Shown: positions 24,400-33,504, counted from the first letter of the stretch. The stretch: 34,818 nt of DNA from JALYGJ01 sp963781705 (GCA_963781705.1 CAWAGP010000003.1:1-34818), one strand, 5' to 3'. Notes: generated by a model not told the origin, from the letters alone. Program-made: numbers and translations.

Positions 24400-27294
24400 A
24401 TGTCCGCGGCGCTCCGCGCCGGGCCTGAGGCGACGGCTCGTCCACGATTTCTGCTCCACGCGAGTCGCTGGACCCGTCTCATCCCGGTCGCGGCAGCGCT
24501 GCTCCTCGCCGCCTTCATCGCCTCCGGCCCGGCGCTCGCTCATGCGGTCTTCGTGTCGGCCGATCCGCCCCCAGGCGCCGTTCTGCCGGCTCCGCCGAGC
24601 CACGTGCGCATCGTGTTCAGCGAGCCGCTCAATGCCGACCTGAGCGGGATCGTGCTGCTTGACTCGGCCGGATCGGCGATCGGCGTGAACGGCGGCGGCG
24701 TCGACCCGCAGGACGGCCGCGCGGACGAGGTCGACCTGCCCGTGCTCCAGCCCGACCGGTACACGGTCACCTGGCACACCGTGTCGCTGGTCGACGGTCA
24801 CACGCGTACCGGCTCGTACCCGTTTACGGTGCTCGAGCCCGACGGCACCCAGCCGTCGATCAGCACCGTCATCCAGCCCCCACCCGCGCAGCCGCCAACG
24901 CTGCCCGACGCGGTCCTCGCTGTAGCGGCCTGGTTTGCGTTCATCGGCGTGACGCTGCTCGCCAGCCCAATCCTCGTCTCGCTCGTCGCCCGACCGCCGC
25001 CGTCGGCCAAGCTCGACCGGCTCGCGGGTGCCTTTCGTACCGCCATCGGCCTGGGCGTGATCCTGGCGCTCGCCGGCGCCGCCATCCAACTCCTGGGCGC
25101 GGCCCTGCCCGCCGGCGGTCTGAGCGCGCTGGGCAGTCTGCTGGGCGAGCCGTTCGGCGTCGGCTGGGTGGTGCGTACCATCGCCGTCCTCCTGCTCGCG
25201 GCCGGCTGGCGGTCGAACTGGCTGGCTGCCTCCCTCGGGATGAGAGTCGGCCGCGCCGTCGTCGTGGGCGCCGCGCTGGCCGCAACGGCGGCGACCAGCC
25301 ATGGAGCCGCGTCGGCCGTGCCGGTCTGGGGATTTGCCTTCGACGGCGTGCACATCGCTGCAGCCGCGGTGTGGGTTGGTGCCATCGTCGCCCTCGCACT
25401 CGGCTACCGATTGCTCGATCCGGGCGATCAGACCCAGGCGACCTACCGGCTGAAGCTGCTTGGCCGTATCTCGATCGTGGCCGGCATCGCCGTTCCGCTC
25501 GTGCTGCTCGGCGGGCTGGGGAGTGCCGTGGTCGAGCTGGCCGGCCCCGCCGACCTGTTCGACACGGCGTATGGACAGACGCTCGGGCTGAAGTTGCTCG
25601 CGGCCCTCGCGCTGCTCGCGGTAGCCGGGCTGAACGCTGTACGACTTCGGCCGGCGGCGATGCGCGGGTCACCCGCCGGGCACCACCTGCGCCGGACCGT
25701 CGTCGCGGAGGTCGCGCTGGCCGTGGCCGTGGTCGGCCTGGCGGCGGCCATGAGCATCCTCGTCCCGGCACGCTCCGAAGACGCGACACGCGCCGCCATC
25801 GACCAGGCGGCTGCCGACACCGACCCGGCGCGCAGCTTCTCCGGCTCGACCAGCGTCGCCGGGGCGCCCGTGACAGTGACGATGACGCCGGCGACCGTGG
25901 GCACCAATGTCGTGCGTGCCGAGACCGTCGTCGACCTCGGCGGCCGGCTGATCCTCGACGCCGTGGGGCCCGACCAACAGCAGACGAACGTCGATCTCGA
26001 CCGGGTCGGCACTCAACCCGGGAGCGACGGGCTCATGCATACCGTCTACGGCGGCAACCTGACGACCGACGGCGCACCGGGAGGCTGGCAGCTGCGCCTC
26101 TCGCGGCCCGGTGAATCCGCGGACGGCGCGCCTCTCCTCGTGCCGCTCGCGGCCGCCAGCGCGGGCACGCCGGTCCAGACGCCGCCGGAGCCGCCGGTCC
26201 AATGGCTGGCGCTGTTGGCCATCGCCGCGCTTGGCGCGACAGGAATCGCCGCGGCGCGCGCGGTCCGCCAGCCACGCGTGCGCAGGTTCGTCGTTTTGGC
26301 CGGAGCGCTGGTGGTCGGTGCCACCATCGTGGCGGGAAGCGCACTGGCCGTGCTGCCCAGTGCGCCGTGGGGCACGCGCACGGCAGTTGTTCCGGTCGAC
26401 ACGGGGACGGCGACCAAATGGGTGTTCCCAACGACCAATGCCGGCCTGATGATGCCGACCGTCGGACCGGACGGAACGGTTTGGGTGGCGGAGATGAACG
26501 TGAACCGCGTGGCCGCGCTCGATCCCACGACCCGAACGCTGCGCGAGCTGACCTTCCCTTCACCGATCCGCAGCACGATGGGCGCGGCGCTGGACCAGGC
26601 CGGCATCCTCTGGCTGGCGCAGGAGGTGCCCGATGCGCTCGGCCGGCTCGACCCGGCGACCGGCGACTACACGGAGATCCGCGTCCCGACCCCTGCAGCC
26701 GCACCATCGGGCGTCGCGGTCGATGCCTCCGGCATCGTCTGGTTCACCGAGCTCGGTGCGGGCAAGATCGGACGCTACGATCCAGCCACTGAACAGTTCC
26801 GCGAGTACGCGCTGGGCAGCATGGACAGCATCCCGTACTGGCTGACGGTCGGCCCCGACGGGCGCGTCTGGTTCACCGAGCTGCAGGCAGCGCAGGTTGG
26901 CGTCGTGGATCCGGTTTCGGGGTCCGTGCGGGAGGTCGCGACGCCCGGCGGTGAGCAGCCCACGGGCATCGCCGTGGATCCATCGGGCACGGTCTGGTTC
27001 GCGACGACGGCCGGGTCGCTGGTGCAGCTCGATCCGAATGGGCTGGCCATGACCGTCCACAAACTGCCCACGTCAAACGGTTACGGTGTCGCCATCGGGC
27101 CGGGTGGCATGGTCTGGATCGGTTCATTCACCGACTCGGTGTACTCCTACGATCCGCAGTCAGACCGGATCCGCACGTACGATCTTGGTGCCAACAGCCA
27201 GCCGTGGTGGCCCGCCACCGCGCCCGATGGGTCGGTCTGGGTCGTGCTTGGGGCCGAACAGGGCAACGGCGTCGCGCAACTCTCGGGCGGCTAG
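24400..27294 (+). CDS. CopC-CopD fusion with C-terminal Vgb-like beta-propeller
   Basis: The 964-residue protein joins three modules. A signal peptide (to about residue 47, ALA/HAVF) releases a mature CopC domain (48-145) starting with the copper-ligand histidine H48 and ending with HTVSLVDGHTRTGSYPF, which supplies the Asp/His ligands D132 and H134. A CopD-type polytopic domain (about 172-458) follows. A soluble beta domain (about 478-590) of YtkA-like appearance and two more helices (about 600-650) lead to a propeller (about 672-964) with repeated GPDGTVWVAE, ASGIVWFTELGAGKIGRYDP and PDGRVWFTEL blades, as in virginiamycin B lyase/SMP-30 families. CopC-CopD suggests copper import or handling. 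TTG 24391 is an alternative start. Confidence 0.88.
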   Translation: MSAALRAGPEATARPRFLLHASRWTRLIPVAAALLLAAFIASGPALAHAVFVSADPPPGAVLPAPPSHVRIVFSEPLNADLSGIVLLDSAGSAIGVNGGGVDPQDGRADEVDLPVLQPDRYTVTWHTVSLVDGHTRTGSYPFTVLEPDGTQPSISTVIQPPPAQPPTLPDAVLAVAAWFAFIGVTLLASPILVSLVARPPPSAKLDRLAGAFRTAIGLGVILALAGAAIQLLGAALPAGGLSALGSLLGEPFGVGWVVRTIAVLLLAAGWRSNWLAASLGMRVGRAVVVGAALAATAATSHGAASAVPVWGFAFDGVHIAAAAVWVGAIVALALGYRLLDPGDQTQATYRLKLLGRISIVAGIAVPLVLLGGLGSAVVELAGPADLFDTAYGQTLGLKLLAALALLAVAGLNAVRLRPAAMRGSPAGHHLRRTVVAEVALAVAVVGLAAAMSILVPARSEDATRAAIDQAAADTDPARSFSGSTSVAGAPVTVTMTPATVGTNVVRAETVVDLGGRLILDAVGPDQQQTNVDLDRVGTQPGSDGLMHTVYGGNLTTDGAPGGWQLRLSRPGESADGAPLLVPLAAASAGTPVQTPPEPPVQWLALLAIAALGATGIAAARAVRQPRVRRFVVLAGALVVGATIVAGSALAVLPSAPWGTRTAVVPVDTGTATKWVFPTTNAGLMMPTVGPDGTVWVAEMNVNRVAALDPTTRTLRELTFPSPIRSTMGAALDQAGILWLAQEVPDALGRLDPATGDYTEIRVPTPAAAPSGVAVDASGIVWFTELGAGKIGRYDPATEQFREYALGSMDSIPYWLTVGPDGRVWFTELQAAQVGVVDPVSGSVREVATPGGEQPTGIAVDPSGTVWFATTAGSLVQLDPNGLAMTVHKLPTSNGYGVAIGPGGMVWIGSFTDSVYSYDPQSDRIRTYDLGANSQPWWPATAPDGSVWVVLGAEQGNGVAQLSGG

Positions 27295-27312
27295 TCATTG
27301 AAGGAGAACCCA

Positions 27313-28509
27313 ATGGACGCCAATCCCGTCATCGAGATGCTTGGCCGTCCGCTTCGCCTGGCGGTGATCGGCGGTGGGCCGGGCAGCTTCATCGGTGCGA
27401 TGCACCGAACGGCCGCACGACTCGACGGTCGCTATGAGCTCGTGGCGGGGGTGGTCTCGACCGATCCCGAGAGATCACGGAAGGCCGCGGTGGCAATGGG
27501 CATCGATCCCTCTCGCGCCTATGCCGATGGGATCGGAATGCTCGATGCGGAGAGCGAACGCGCGGACGGTGCCGAGGTCGTCGCCATCATGACCCCGAAT
27601 GACAGCCATCATCGGTATGCGGTGGCAGCCCTGGGTCGCGGCTTCGACGTCATCTGCGATAAGCCGATGACCAACACCCTGGACGAGGCTCTGGACATCG
27701 TTGCCAAGGTGCGGGCCACCGGCCTCGTCTTCTGCCTCACGCACAACTACACCGGGTACCCCTTGGTGCGCCAGGCTCGTGCGCTTGTTGAGGATGGGCA
27801 GGTCGGCGAGATCAGGCTGGTCCAGGTCGAATACGTACAGGGAGGCAAAGCCGACGAGTCCGACCCGGACCCGGCGACAGGCTTGCCCTGGCGCTACGAC
27901 CCGGTGCGGGGCGGACCGTCGCTGGTGATGGGCGACATCGGCACGCACGCTCACAACCTCGTGCGATTCGTGACTGGTCTCGAAGTTGCGGAAGTCGCCG
28001 CTGAGATCGGGCACGTGATCCCGGAACGGCTTGTCGACGACTACGGCGCCGCCATGCTGCGCTTCGGCAACGGCGCGCGCGGCAGTTTCTGGGTCACACA
28101 AACCGCAGCTGGGGTCGAAAACGGTTTGCGGATCCGCGTGTCGGGCACAAAGGGCAGCCTGGAGTGGCACCAGGAACGGCCGACGCGGCTCATCTTTAAG
28201 CCTCTCGAGGGACCCGTTCGCGTCTACACGCCTAACGGGCCGGGGGCTCTGCCGGCGTCAGCCCGGGCATGCCGGATCGTCGCCGGGCACCCGGAGGGTT
28301 TTCACGAGGCCTTCGCCAACATCTACTCGGACGCCGCGGAGGTGATCGCGGCGCGACGGGCCGGCAAGACGCCTGATCCGCTGGCGCTGCAGTTTCCGAA
28401 CGAGCGCGACGGCGCCATCGGGGTGAAGTTCGTCGATGCGGCGGTGGCGTCGAGCCGCGCGAATGGTGCCTGGACCGACGCCAGACTGTCGCTCAAGGAG
28501 AAATCGTGA
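27313..28509 (+). CDS. Gfo/Idh/MocA-family oxidoreductase
   Basis: The 398-residue NAD(P)-dependent dehydrogenase has a Rossmann domain with LRLAVIGGGPGSFIGAMHR near the N-terminus, VVAIMTPNDSHHRYAVAAL, and CDKPMTNTLDEAL, where the usual EKP is DKP. The C-terminal domain includes THNYTGYPLVRQAR, GEIRLVQVEYVQGG and MGDIGTHAHNLVRFVTG, with the catalytic-type GDIGTHA histidine. The substrate is probably a sugar or cyclitol. An AAGGAG Shine-Dalgarno at 27300-27305 sets ATG 27313. It follows the copper fusion gene by 18 bases and overlaps the next gene by one base. Confidence 0.93.
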   Translation: MDANPVIEMLGRPLRLAVIGGGPGSFIGAMHRTAARLDGRYELVAGVVSTDPERSRKAAVAMGIDPSRAYADGIGMLDAESERADGAEVVAIMTPNDSHHRYAVAALGRGFDVICDKPMTNTLDEALDIVAKVRATGLVFCLTHNYTGYPLVRQARALVEDGQVGEIRLVQVEYVQGGKADESDPDPATGLPWRYDPVRGGPSLVMGDIGTHAHNLVRFVTGLEVAEVAAEIGHVIPERLVDDYGAAMLRFGNGARGSFWVTQTAAGVENGLRIRVSGTKGSLEWHQERPTRLIFKPLEGPVRVYTPNGPGALPASARACRIVAGHPEGFHEAFANIYSDAAEVIAARRAGKTPDPLALQFPNERDGAIGVKFVDAAVASSRANGAWTDARLSLKEKS

Positions 28510-29102
28510 TGCCGGAACGCAGGGAGATCGGATCCGTGGAGGCGCGCGGCCTCATCGCGCTGGTCACGGAGAAGCTGGACGCTGACGGTTTGGGCGCTGC
28601 CGTCGCCGTGGTCGACCCGCACGGCGAGCTCGTCGCGTTCCTGCGCACGGATGGATGTGGCCTGGCGTCGATAAACATCGCTATGAACAAGGCGTTCACG
28701 GCAGCCCGAGAACGCGTCGAGTCCAGCGTCCTCGGAGAGCGGTCCCGAACGGAGGGCTTCCCCATCACCAACTTCGGCGACTCACGCTACGTGGGCTGGG
28801 GCGGTGGGGTCCCGATCATCGTGGACGGTCACGTGATCGGAGCGATCGGGGTCAGCGTCCTACCGGAGGAGGCCGACATCGAGCTGGCCCGCTGGGCGGC
28901 GGCGAGCGCTCACCGCCGACATCGGGCTCCCGCCGCGGCTTCGGGTGGTGGCGATGTGGGCTGCGCCGAGCCTAGAGCGGATGATCCTCCGGAGGCCACA
29001 GGTCGACCTGCGGCAGGCCCGCGATGCCAAGGGTCTGCGACAGCTCGCCCGCGTGGTACGCGTCGTGCGAGAGGAGCCGAAGCAGGATCGACTGCCGACT
29101 GA
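28509..29102 (+). CDS. GlcG/HbpS-family heme-binding-like protein (DUF336), C-terminus doubtful
   Basis: Residues 1 to about 130 match the GlcG/HbpS family: AVAVVDPHGELVAFLRTDG, SINIAMNKAFTAAR, FPITNFGDSRYVGWGGGVPI and GHVIGAIGVSVLPEEADIELA. The ATG at 28509 overlaps the upstream oxidoreductase stop (TGATG), so the two genes are coupled. Members bind heme or act as small accessory proteins in sugar and diol operons. The family usually ends soon after the PEE.D segment, at about 140 residues. Here the frame runs on for about 60 low-complexity Arg/Ala residues, antisense to the DinB-like gene, which suggests a lost stop or a frameshift near 28910. Confidence 0.8.
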   Translation: MPERREIGSVEARGLIALVTEKLDADGLGAAVAVVDPHGELVAFLRTDGCGLASINIAMNKAFTAARERVESSVLGERSRTEGFPITNFGDSRYVGWGGGVPIIVDGHVIGAIGVSVLPEEADIELARWAAASAHRRHRAPAAASGGGDVGCAEPRADDPPEATGRPAAGPRCQGSATARPRGTRRARGAEAGSTAD

Positions 29103-29479
29103 ACGATCGGCGCGACTCGGTGACGATCGTCTCGTCGAGCATCGCGGGTGTCCACCGATCGAGGCAACCGGCGATCAGGGACCACGTGCTCTGGAGCGCG
29201 CCGACGAGCTCGTCAGCGCTCCGCGGGTGGTCGAGGTCGTCCTCCCAGCCGCCGTCGAGCGTGGGATCGGCAAAGGGTGTGGGTTGTACACCTCCCAGTC
29301 GGCGTAGAAGGGACGGATGACGCCGGGGCCCACGGCATGAGTGCAGCCGCCGCGTCGGCGTGATCGAGTCGGGATTTCTGACTCCCACGGGCCTCGTCCG
29401 TCACCGACCAGCCTTGATGGGCATGGTCCGCACGACAGGTCTCGATGTGCATCCCGCCGATCGCCATTACGACCTTCAC
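28972..29479 (-). pseudogene. DinB-like gene broken by frameshifts
   Basis: The C-terminal 100 codons (stop at 28972) clearly read a DinB-family helical protein: DELVGALQSTWSLIAGCLDRW, TPAMLDETI, RQSILLRLLSHDAYHAGELS with the metal-ligand H of SHDAYH, and IAGLPQVDLW. The preceding part, GPGVIRPFYADWEVYNPHP, is in another frame, with the change near 29285 (PHP | FADPTLDGGW). A GTG at 29479 forms GTGA with the sigma factor stop and would start the gene in the third frame. About two indels therefore separate start and end. DinB proteins are metal-dependent thiol transferases or of unknown function. Decay or sequence error both fit. Confidence 0.6.
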
Positions 29480-30738
29480 GCGCCGGGGGTCGGCCGATCC
29501 GGTTGGGCGCGAAGCCGGTCCGCCCGCGCCCGAAGATATCGCTGCTGCGCGAGGTTGCCGGTGCGGGCCGCGGCGGCTTCATAGGCCTCACGCGCCACGC
29601 CGCGACGGCCGAGCATCTCGAGCAGGTGGGCGCGCACTGCGTATAGCCGGTGGTCTTCGGCGACACGCTTGTCTTCCCCGACCGCCGCGAGCAGTTCGAG
29701 GCCCGCTTCTGCGCCGCGGGCCATGGCGACGGCGACGGCGCGGTTGAGCGTGACCACCGGGCTGTCCGAGATCGATGCCAGCTGCTCGTAGAGAGCCTCG
29801 ATCCGAACCCAGTCCGTCGCCTCTGCCGTCAGCGCCTGGTCGTGGACGGCGGCGATGGCGGCCTGGAGCAGGTACGGGCCGGCGACACCCCGGTCGAGGG
29901 CGCCACGGACGAGCTCGATCCCCTCGCTGATCTCGCCCGCGTCCCATCGGCTCCGGTCCTGCTCGGCCATCGGGACAAGCTCGCTGTGCGGGCCGCTCCG
30001 TGCGGCGCGCCGGGCATCGGTGAGGAGCATGAGCGCGAGGAGCCCGGGGACCTCAGGGTCGTCAGGCAACAACATGTGGACCATCCGAGCGAGGCGGATC
30101 GCCTCGGCAGAGAGATCGGGGCGCTGCAGGTTCACGCCTGCGGTGCTCACATAGCCTTCGTTGAAGATGAGGTAAAGGACGCGGAGCACGACCGCGAGCC
30201 GCTCGACGCGCTCGGACCTCGAAGGCAGCCGGAAAGGGACGCCGCTCGTCCTGATGGCCTCCTTGGCCCGAGTGATGCGGCGGGCCACAGTGTCCTCGGG
30301 CACGAGGAGCGCTCGCCCGACCTCTGCCGTCGTCAGTCCGCCGAGAGCGCGCAGCGTGAGGGCGATCTGCGAGGCCTCCGTAAGGGAGGGGTGGCAGCAC
30401 ATGAAGAGCAGGATGAGCGTGTCGTCCGCGTCCTCGACACGCGCGTCGGCCGGCGGTGCCACCCGATCGGCGTACGGCGTGTGCATGGCCACTGAGTCCT
30501 CGCGCCGCCTGCGCGCCTGCTCCTGCCGCAGCACGTCGGTTAGCCGCCGCGACGCGACGGTTACGAGCCACCCGAGCGGGCTGCCGGGCATACCTTCAGC
30601 GGGCCACTGCGTCGTTGCCGCGAGGAGCGCCTCCTGCACCGCGTCCTCAGCGGCGTCGAACCGGCCGTAGCGCCGGACGAGTGCGCCGAGGACCTGCGGC
30701 GCAAGTGGGCGCAGCAGGTCCTCGATCCGCGCTTCCAT
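29476..30738 (-). CDS. ECF42-like RNA polymerase sigma factor with C-terminal extension
   Basis: The 420-residue product has sigma-70 regions 2 and 4 in its first 180 residues: region 2 with LGALVRRYGRFDAAEDAVQEAL and WLVTVASRRLTDVLRQEQ, region 4 with GGLTTAEVGRALLVPEDTVARRI. A long helical, TPR-like extension (DUF6596, about 190-410) follows with VLYLIFNEGYVSTAG, DRSRWDAGEISEG and GPYLLQAAIAAVHDQA. This layout and the YciI (DGPF) gene just upstream define the ECF42 type, which has no classical anti-sigma factor. ATG 30738 fits the family start; the longer open frame is Ser/Arg-rich. It lies 13 bases behind the YciI gene. Confidence 0.92.
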   Translation of the reverse strand: MEARIEDLLRPLAPQVLGALVRRYGRFDAAEDAVQEALLAATTQWPAEGMPGSPLGWLVTVASRRLTDVLRQEQARRRREDSVAMHTPYADRVAPPADARVEDADDTLILLFMCCHPSLTEASQIALTLRALGGLTTAEVGRALLVPEDTVARRITRAKEAIRTSGVPFRLPSRSERVERLAVVLRVLYLIFNEGYVSTAGVNLQRPDLSAEAIRLARMVHMLLPDDPEVPGLLALMLLTDARRAARSGPHSELVPMAEQDRSRWDAGEISEGIELVRGALDRGVAGPYLLQAAIAAVHDQALTAEATDWVRIEALYEQLASISDSPVVTLNRAVAVAMARGAEAGLELLAAVGEDKRVAEDHRLYAVRAHLLEMLGRRGVAREAYEAAAARTGNLAQQRYLRARADRLRAQPDRPTPGA

Positions 30739-30751
30739 CCGCGGAGTACTC

Positions 30752-31171
30752 CTAGCCCTCGAGGAGCTCGACGCGCGACTCGACGATCGGCCGGACGTCG
30801 GCGTAGGCCCGCGCCTGGATGCTTGCTGGGCCGGGCACCGCTGAGAGCTTGGCGGCGATCTCGGTCGCCCGGTCAAAGCTCACGCATTCGACGATCCAGT
30901 ATCCGGCGAGGACCTCCTGCGTCTCCGCATATGGCCCGTCGGTCACCACGGGCAGACCCTCCTTGAGCTGGATCCGGCGAGTGTGGACCGGCGCGTCGAG
31001 GCCGCGGGTCTCGACGAGCTCGCCCGACGCGTCGAGCTCGCGGTTGAACGTCTCCATGAAGGCGCCCATCGCCTCGAAGTCGGCGGGCGACCACTCGGCC
31101 CCCTCGCCGGCCACGCCGCCCATCGCGTCGTAGTCGCGCTGCATCCCGTAGGTCGAAATCATGAACTTCAT
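30752..31171 (-). CDS. YciI-like DGPF-domain protein
   Basis: The 139-residue product starts MKFMISTYG and carries VVTDGPYAETQEVLAGYWIVE, the DGPF-type signature of the YciI-related family, and ends VRPIVES. These proteins accompany ECF42 sigma factors and are thought to help in their control, by a mechanism not yet clear. ATG 31171 has a GGAGACC Shine-Dalgarno ahead of it. It is read together with the sigma factor gene 13 bases downstream. Confidence 0.92.
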   Translation of the reverse strand: MKFMISTYGMQRDYDAMGGVAGEGAEWSPADFEAMGAFMETFNRELDASGELVETRGLDAPVHTRRIQLKEGLPVVTDGPYAETQEVLAGYWIVECVSFDRATEIAAKLSAVPGPASIQARAYADVRPIVESRVELLEG

Positions 31172-31262
31172 CGGGGTCTCCTTGTTCCTGCGGCACCGAT
31201 TGTGGACCGTTCACTGGTGATGTCGAAGCCGCGACCGGATTCCGGACCTCGGTTCGGCCCGG

Positions 31263-31607
31263 TCAGGCGGGCTCGTATTCGGCCAGGCGGAACCGCACCA
31301 GCTTCGCCACGAGCTCGTTCGGCAACGGTCGGTCCGCGCAGAAGTTGACCGTCCCCTTCCAAACCCGGTAGCCCGCCAGGTCGTGAGCGCAGGCCTGCAC
31401 GGGCACGCGGCCGATGTAGAGAGAACACGCCTGTTTGGTCGCGCCCAAACCCGCGAAGTAGCGCTCGCCCAGGCGGAATGCGGGCATCCCGTAGCTGATC
31501 GCCTCGGTGGCCTGCGGCACGAGCGACCGGATCTGCGCGCGGAGCCGCTCGAGCGCGGCGCGCTTGTCGTCGGATACACGTGCCAGGTAGTCGTCGATCT
31601 GGTTCAT
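31263..31607 (-). CDS. DUF1801 / YdhG-like protein
   Basis: The 114-residue product has the DUF1801 (YdhG/YjbR-like) layout: IDDYLARVSDDKRAALERLR, PQATEAISYGMPAFRLGERY, LYIGRVP and KGTVNFCADRPLP with a C-terminal helix LVAKLVRFRLAEY. Some members were named iron chaperones, but most have no known role. An AAAGGAG Shine-Dalgarno lies 9 bases upstream of ATG 31607. DUF1801, YciI, DinB and ECF genes often cluster, as here; 91 bases separate it from the YciI gene. Confidence 0.88.
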   Translation of the reverse strand: MNQIDDYLARVSDDKRAALERLRAQIRSLVPQATEAISYGMPAFRLGERYFAGLGATKQACSLYIGRVPVQACAHDLAGYRVWKGTVNFCADRPLPNELVAKLVRFRLAEYEPA

Positions 31608-31985
31608 CGTCCATTGCTCCTTTCCGCCGTCCGGGCGGGCCGTGATTGGTGCCCGCGAGAAGTCATTTCGTCAGCCGCCGCGCTCGCGCAACCGCTCCGA
31701 TTCGCCACGCTAGGGCAGCCGCCCAAAGGCAGTTCGACACGACGATCAGACGGTCGGCCCAGCCGGCGCGCCTGAATACGCCCAGAGGCAGAAGCGCCGG
31801 CGGAGTCTGGGGCAGCTGGCCGCCGTAAGCCTGTGCAACCTGGATCGTCATGAGGTGAACATCGGCGATGAACGGGCGTGTCTTCACCGGTCTTCCCATG
31901 CTCGCGGCATCCTTGGAGGTGCCCATATCCAGGAGTCGACGCCGGCTGCCGTGTCCGGACATCGCGCCTCGCGAAGAGCGACGCG
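31608..31985. other. Gene-poor stretch with a possible remnant
   Basis: This 378-base stretch has no clear gene. On the minus strand the frame 31663-31926 (ATG 31926 or 31899) reads LLPLGVFRRAGWADRLIVVS and a hydrophobic segment NCLWAAALAWRIGAVARAR up to a stop, which resembles the C-terminal end of a DUF998-like membrane protein. No start signal or upstream part is visible, so it is more likely a gene remnant than a working gene. Confidence 0.35.
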
Positions 31986-33491
31986 TCAGCTGATCGTCCG
32001 AAGCGCCGGCCACATCACGGACCACGGCTGGCGAAGACCGGTACACACCGAGACGGCCGTGCCCTGCTCGCCGTTCTCGATCCCGAGACCGTTGTCGATG
32101 GTCGTGACGTCGCGGCAGCCGGTGAAGTAGTTGCCGTAATCGGTCGGGCGCCAGTCGCCGACGTGGATGACGACGGTGAGCTCGTCCGGCGGTGGCCCCC
32201 ACGACCAGTAGCTGTTGTGGCCCGAGTAGACCGGTGGCAGCTCGTCGCCAAGCAGGATGAGTGGGCTCGCCTCGCTGTAGTCGTTGGTCAGGATCACGGC
32301 ACGAGCGCGCTCATCCGCAGGAAGCGCCGCGACCACGCCCTCGACCGTCGCAACGAACTGCGGCCAGCCGACCTGGTTGGCGGTGTCCTGGACGGTTGCC
32401 GGGAGCGACGTGGTGGCGTAAGTGGCAACCGGCAGGATCGGCAGCGTGAGCAGCATGATCAGCGCGCTCGACAGCACGGCAGCGACGGCGAGGCCGGCAG
32501 CCTTGATGCGGGGGTGGCCGCGCGCCAGCCAGCGGTCGAGCAGGACGCCGCCGGCGGCCATGCACACGGACACGGTACCGATGGCGTAGTAGGCCTTGCC
32601 CCCGATGACCACGACGAGGACGAGTGCAACCAGCGCGGCGATCCCGATCGCGCGCCAGGGCGCGGCGGCCCTCGCGAACAGCAGACAGGCCAGGCCCGCG
32701 GCGCTCACCGGGAACAGGAGCGGCCCGGCGAACAGCCATAGCAGGGGCACGACCTGCGCGCGGTTGTCGGCCGCGTAGCCGGAGATCTGCGCGGCCATGG
32801 TGAGCTGGGGCCAGCCGTTTGCCGCCTGCCAAGCGAGGTTCGGCGCCCAGAGCAGAAGCGCGATTCCGATCGCTGCCCATGCCCATGGCGAGCGCACGAC
32901 GTCCCAGCGCCGGGCGAGAACGAGCCCCACCGCGAGCCCCGCACCCAGGAACAGGAGGGTGTCCTTGTTCTCGAGGCCGATCCCGGTCGTCACGCCCACG
33001 CCAAGCCACAGGCGCCGGTCGCCGCCCGCGAGGAGCTTCACCAGCAGCCACAGCACGATCGCCCAGGCGAGCAGGTCGGGCTCGGTCGTGGTGTCGAGGT
33101 GGCCCGCGCCAAGATAGCCCGAGAGGGCGGCCGTGATCGCTGCGAGTGTCTGGGCCCGCCGCGACCCGCCGAGTTCCCTCGCCATGAGCGCGATCAGGAC
33201 CACGATGAGCCCCATCTCGAGTGCGGGCAGCACGCGCACCGCCGTCGGCGAGACCCCGAGCACCGCCACCGACACGGCTGACAGCAGCGGGGTGAGCGGC
33301 GGCTGGTCCACGTAGCCGAAGGCGGGGTGCTGCCCAGCCACGACGAAGTACATCTCGTCGCCGTGGAACCCGTACTGCCCCGAGACCGCCAGCAGGAGTG
33401 CGACCATGAGGCCGGCGACCACGAGCACTGGCCAGGGGACGTCGAGCGACCCGAAGCGATGGCCGGATGGCCTCGCGTCCGAAGTCGTCAC
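31986..33491 (-). CDS. GT39-type (ArnT/PMT-like) membrane glycosyltransferase
   Basis: The 501-residue polytopic protein has the GT-C fold start: a first helix (about 19-38) followed by the catalytic loop QYGFHGDEMYFVVAGQHP with D45/E46 and GYVDQPPLTPLL. About ten more helices follow, such as GLIVVLIALMARELGG and the loop GHLDTTTEPDLLAW. A soluble C-terminal domain (about 370-490) includes VILTNDYSEASPLILLG and SGHNSYWSWGPP. Such enzymes move sugars from polyprenyl phosphate carriers to proteins or lipids outside the membrane. It starts at GTG 33491, 13 bases behind a small gene on the same strand. Confidence 0.9.
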   Translation of the reverse strand: MTTSDARPSGHRFGSLDVPWPVLVVAGLMVALLLAVSGQYGFHGDEMYFVVAGQHPAFGYVDQPPLTPLLSAVSVAVLGVSPTAVRVLPALEMGLIVVLIALMARELGGSRRAQTLAAITAALSGYLGAGHLDTTTEPDLLAWAIVLWLLVKLLAGGDRRLWLGVGVTTGIGLENKDTLLFLGAGLAVGLVLARRWDVVRSPWAWAAIGIALLLWAPNLAWQAANGWPQLTMAAQISGYAADNRAQVVPLLWLFAGPLLFPVSAAGLACLLFARAAAPWRAIGIAALVALVLVVVIGGKAYYAIGTVSVCMAAGGVLLDRWLARGHPRIKAAGLAVAAVLSSALIMLLTLPILPVATYATTSLPATVQDTANQVGWPQFVATVEGVVAALPADERARAVILTNDYSEASPLILLGDELPPVYSGHNSYWSWGPPPDELTVVIHVGDWRPTDYGNYFTGCRDVTTIDNGLGIENGEQGTAVSVCTGLRQPWSVMWPALRTIS

Positions 33492-33504
33492 GCTTCGAGC
33501 CGGG

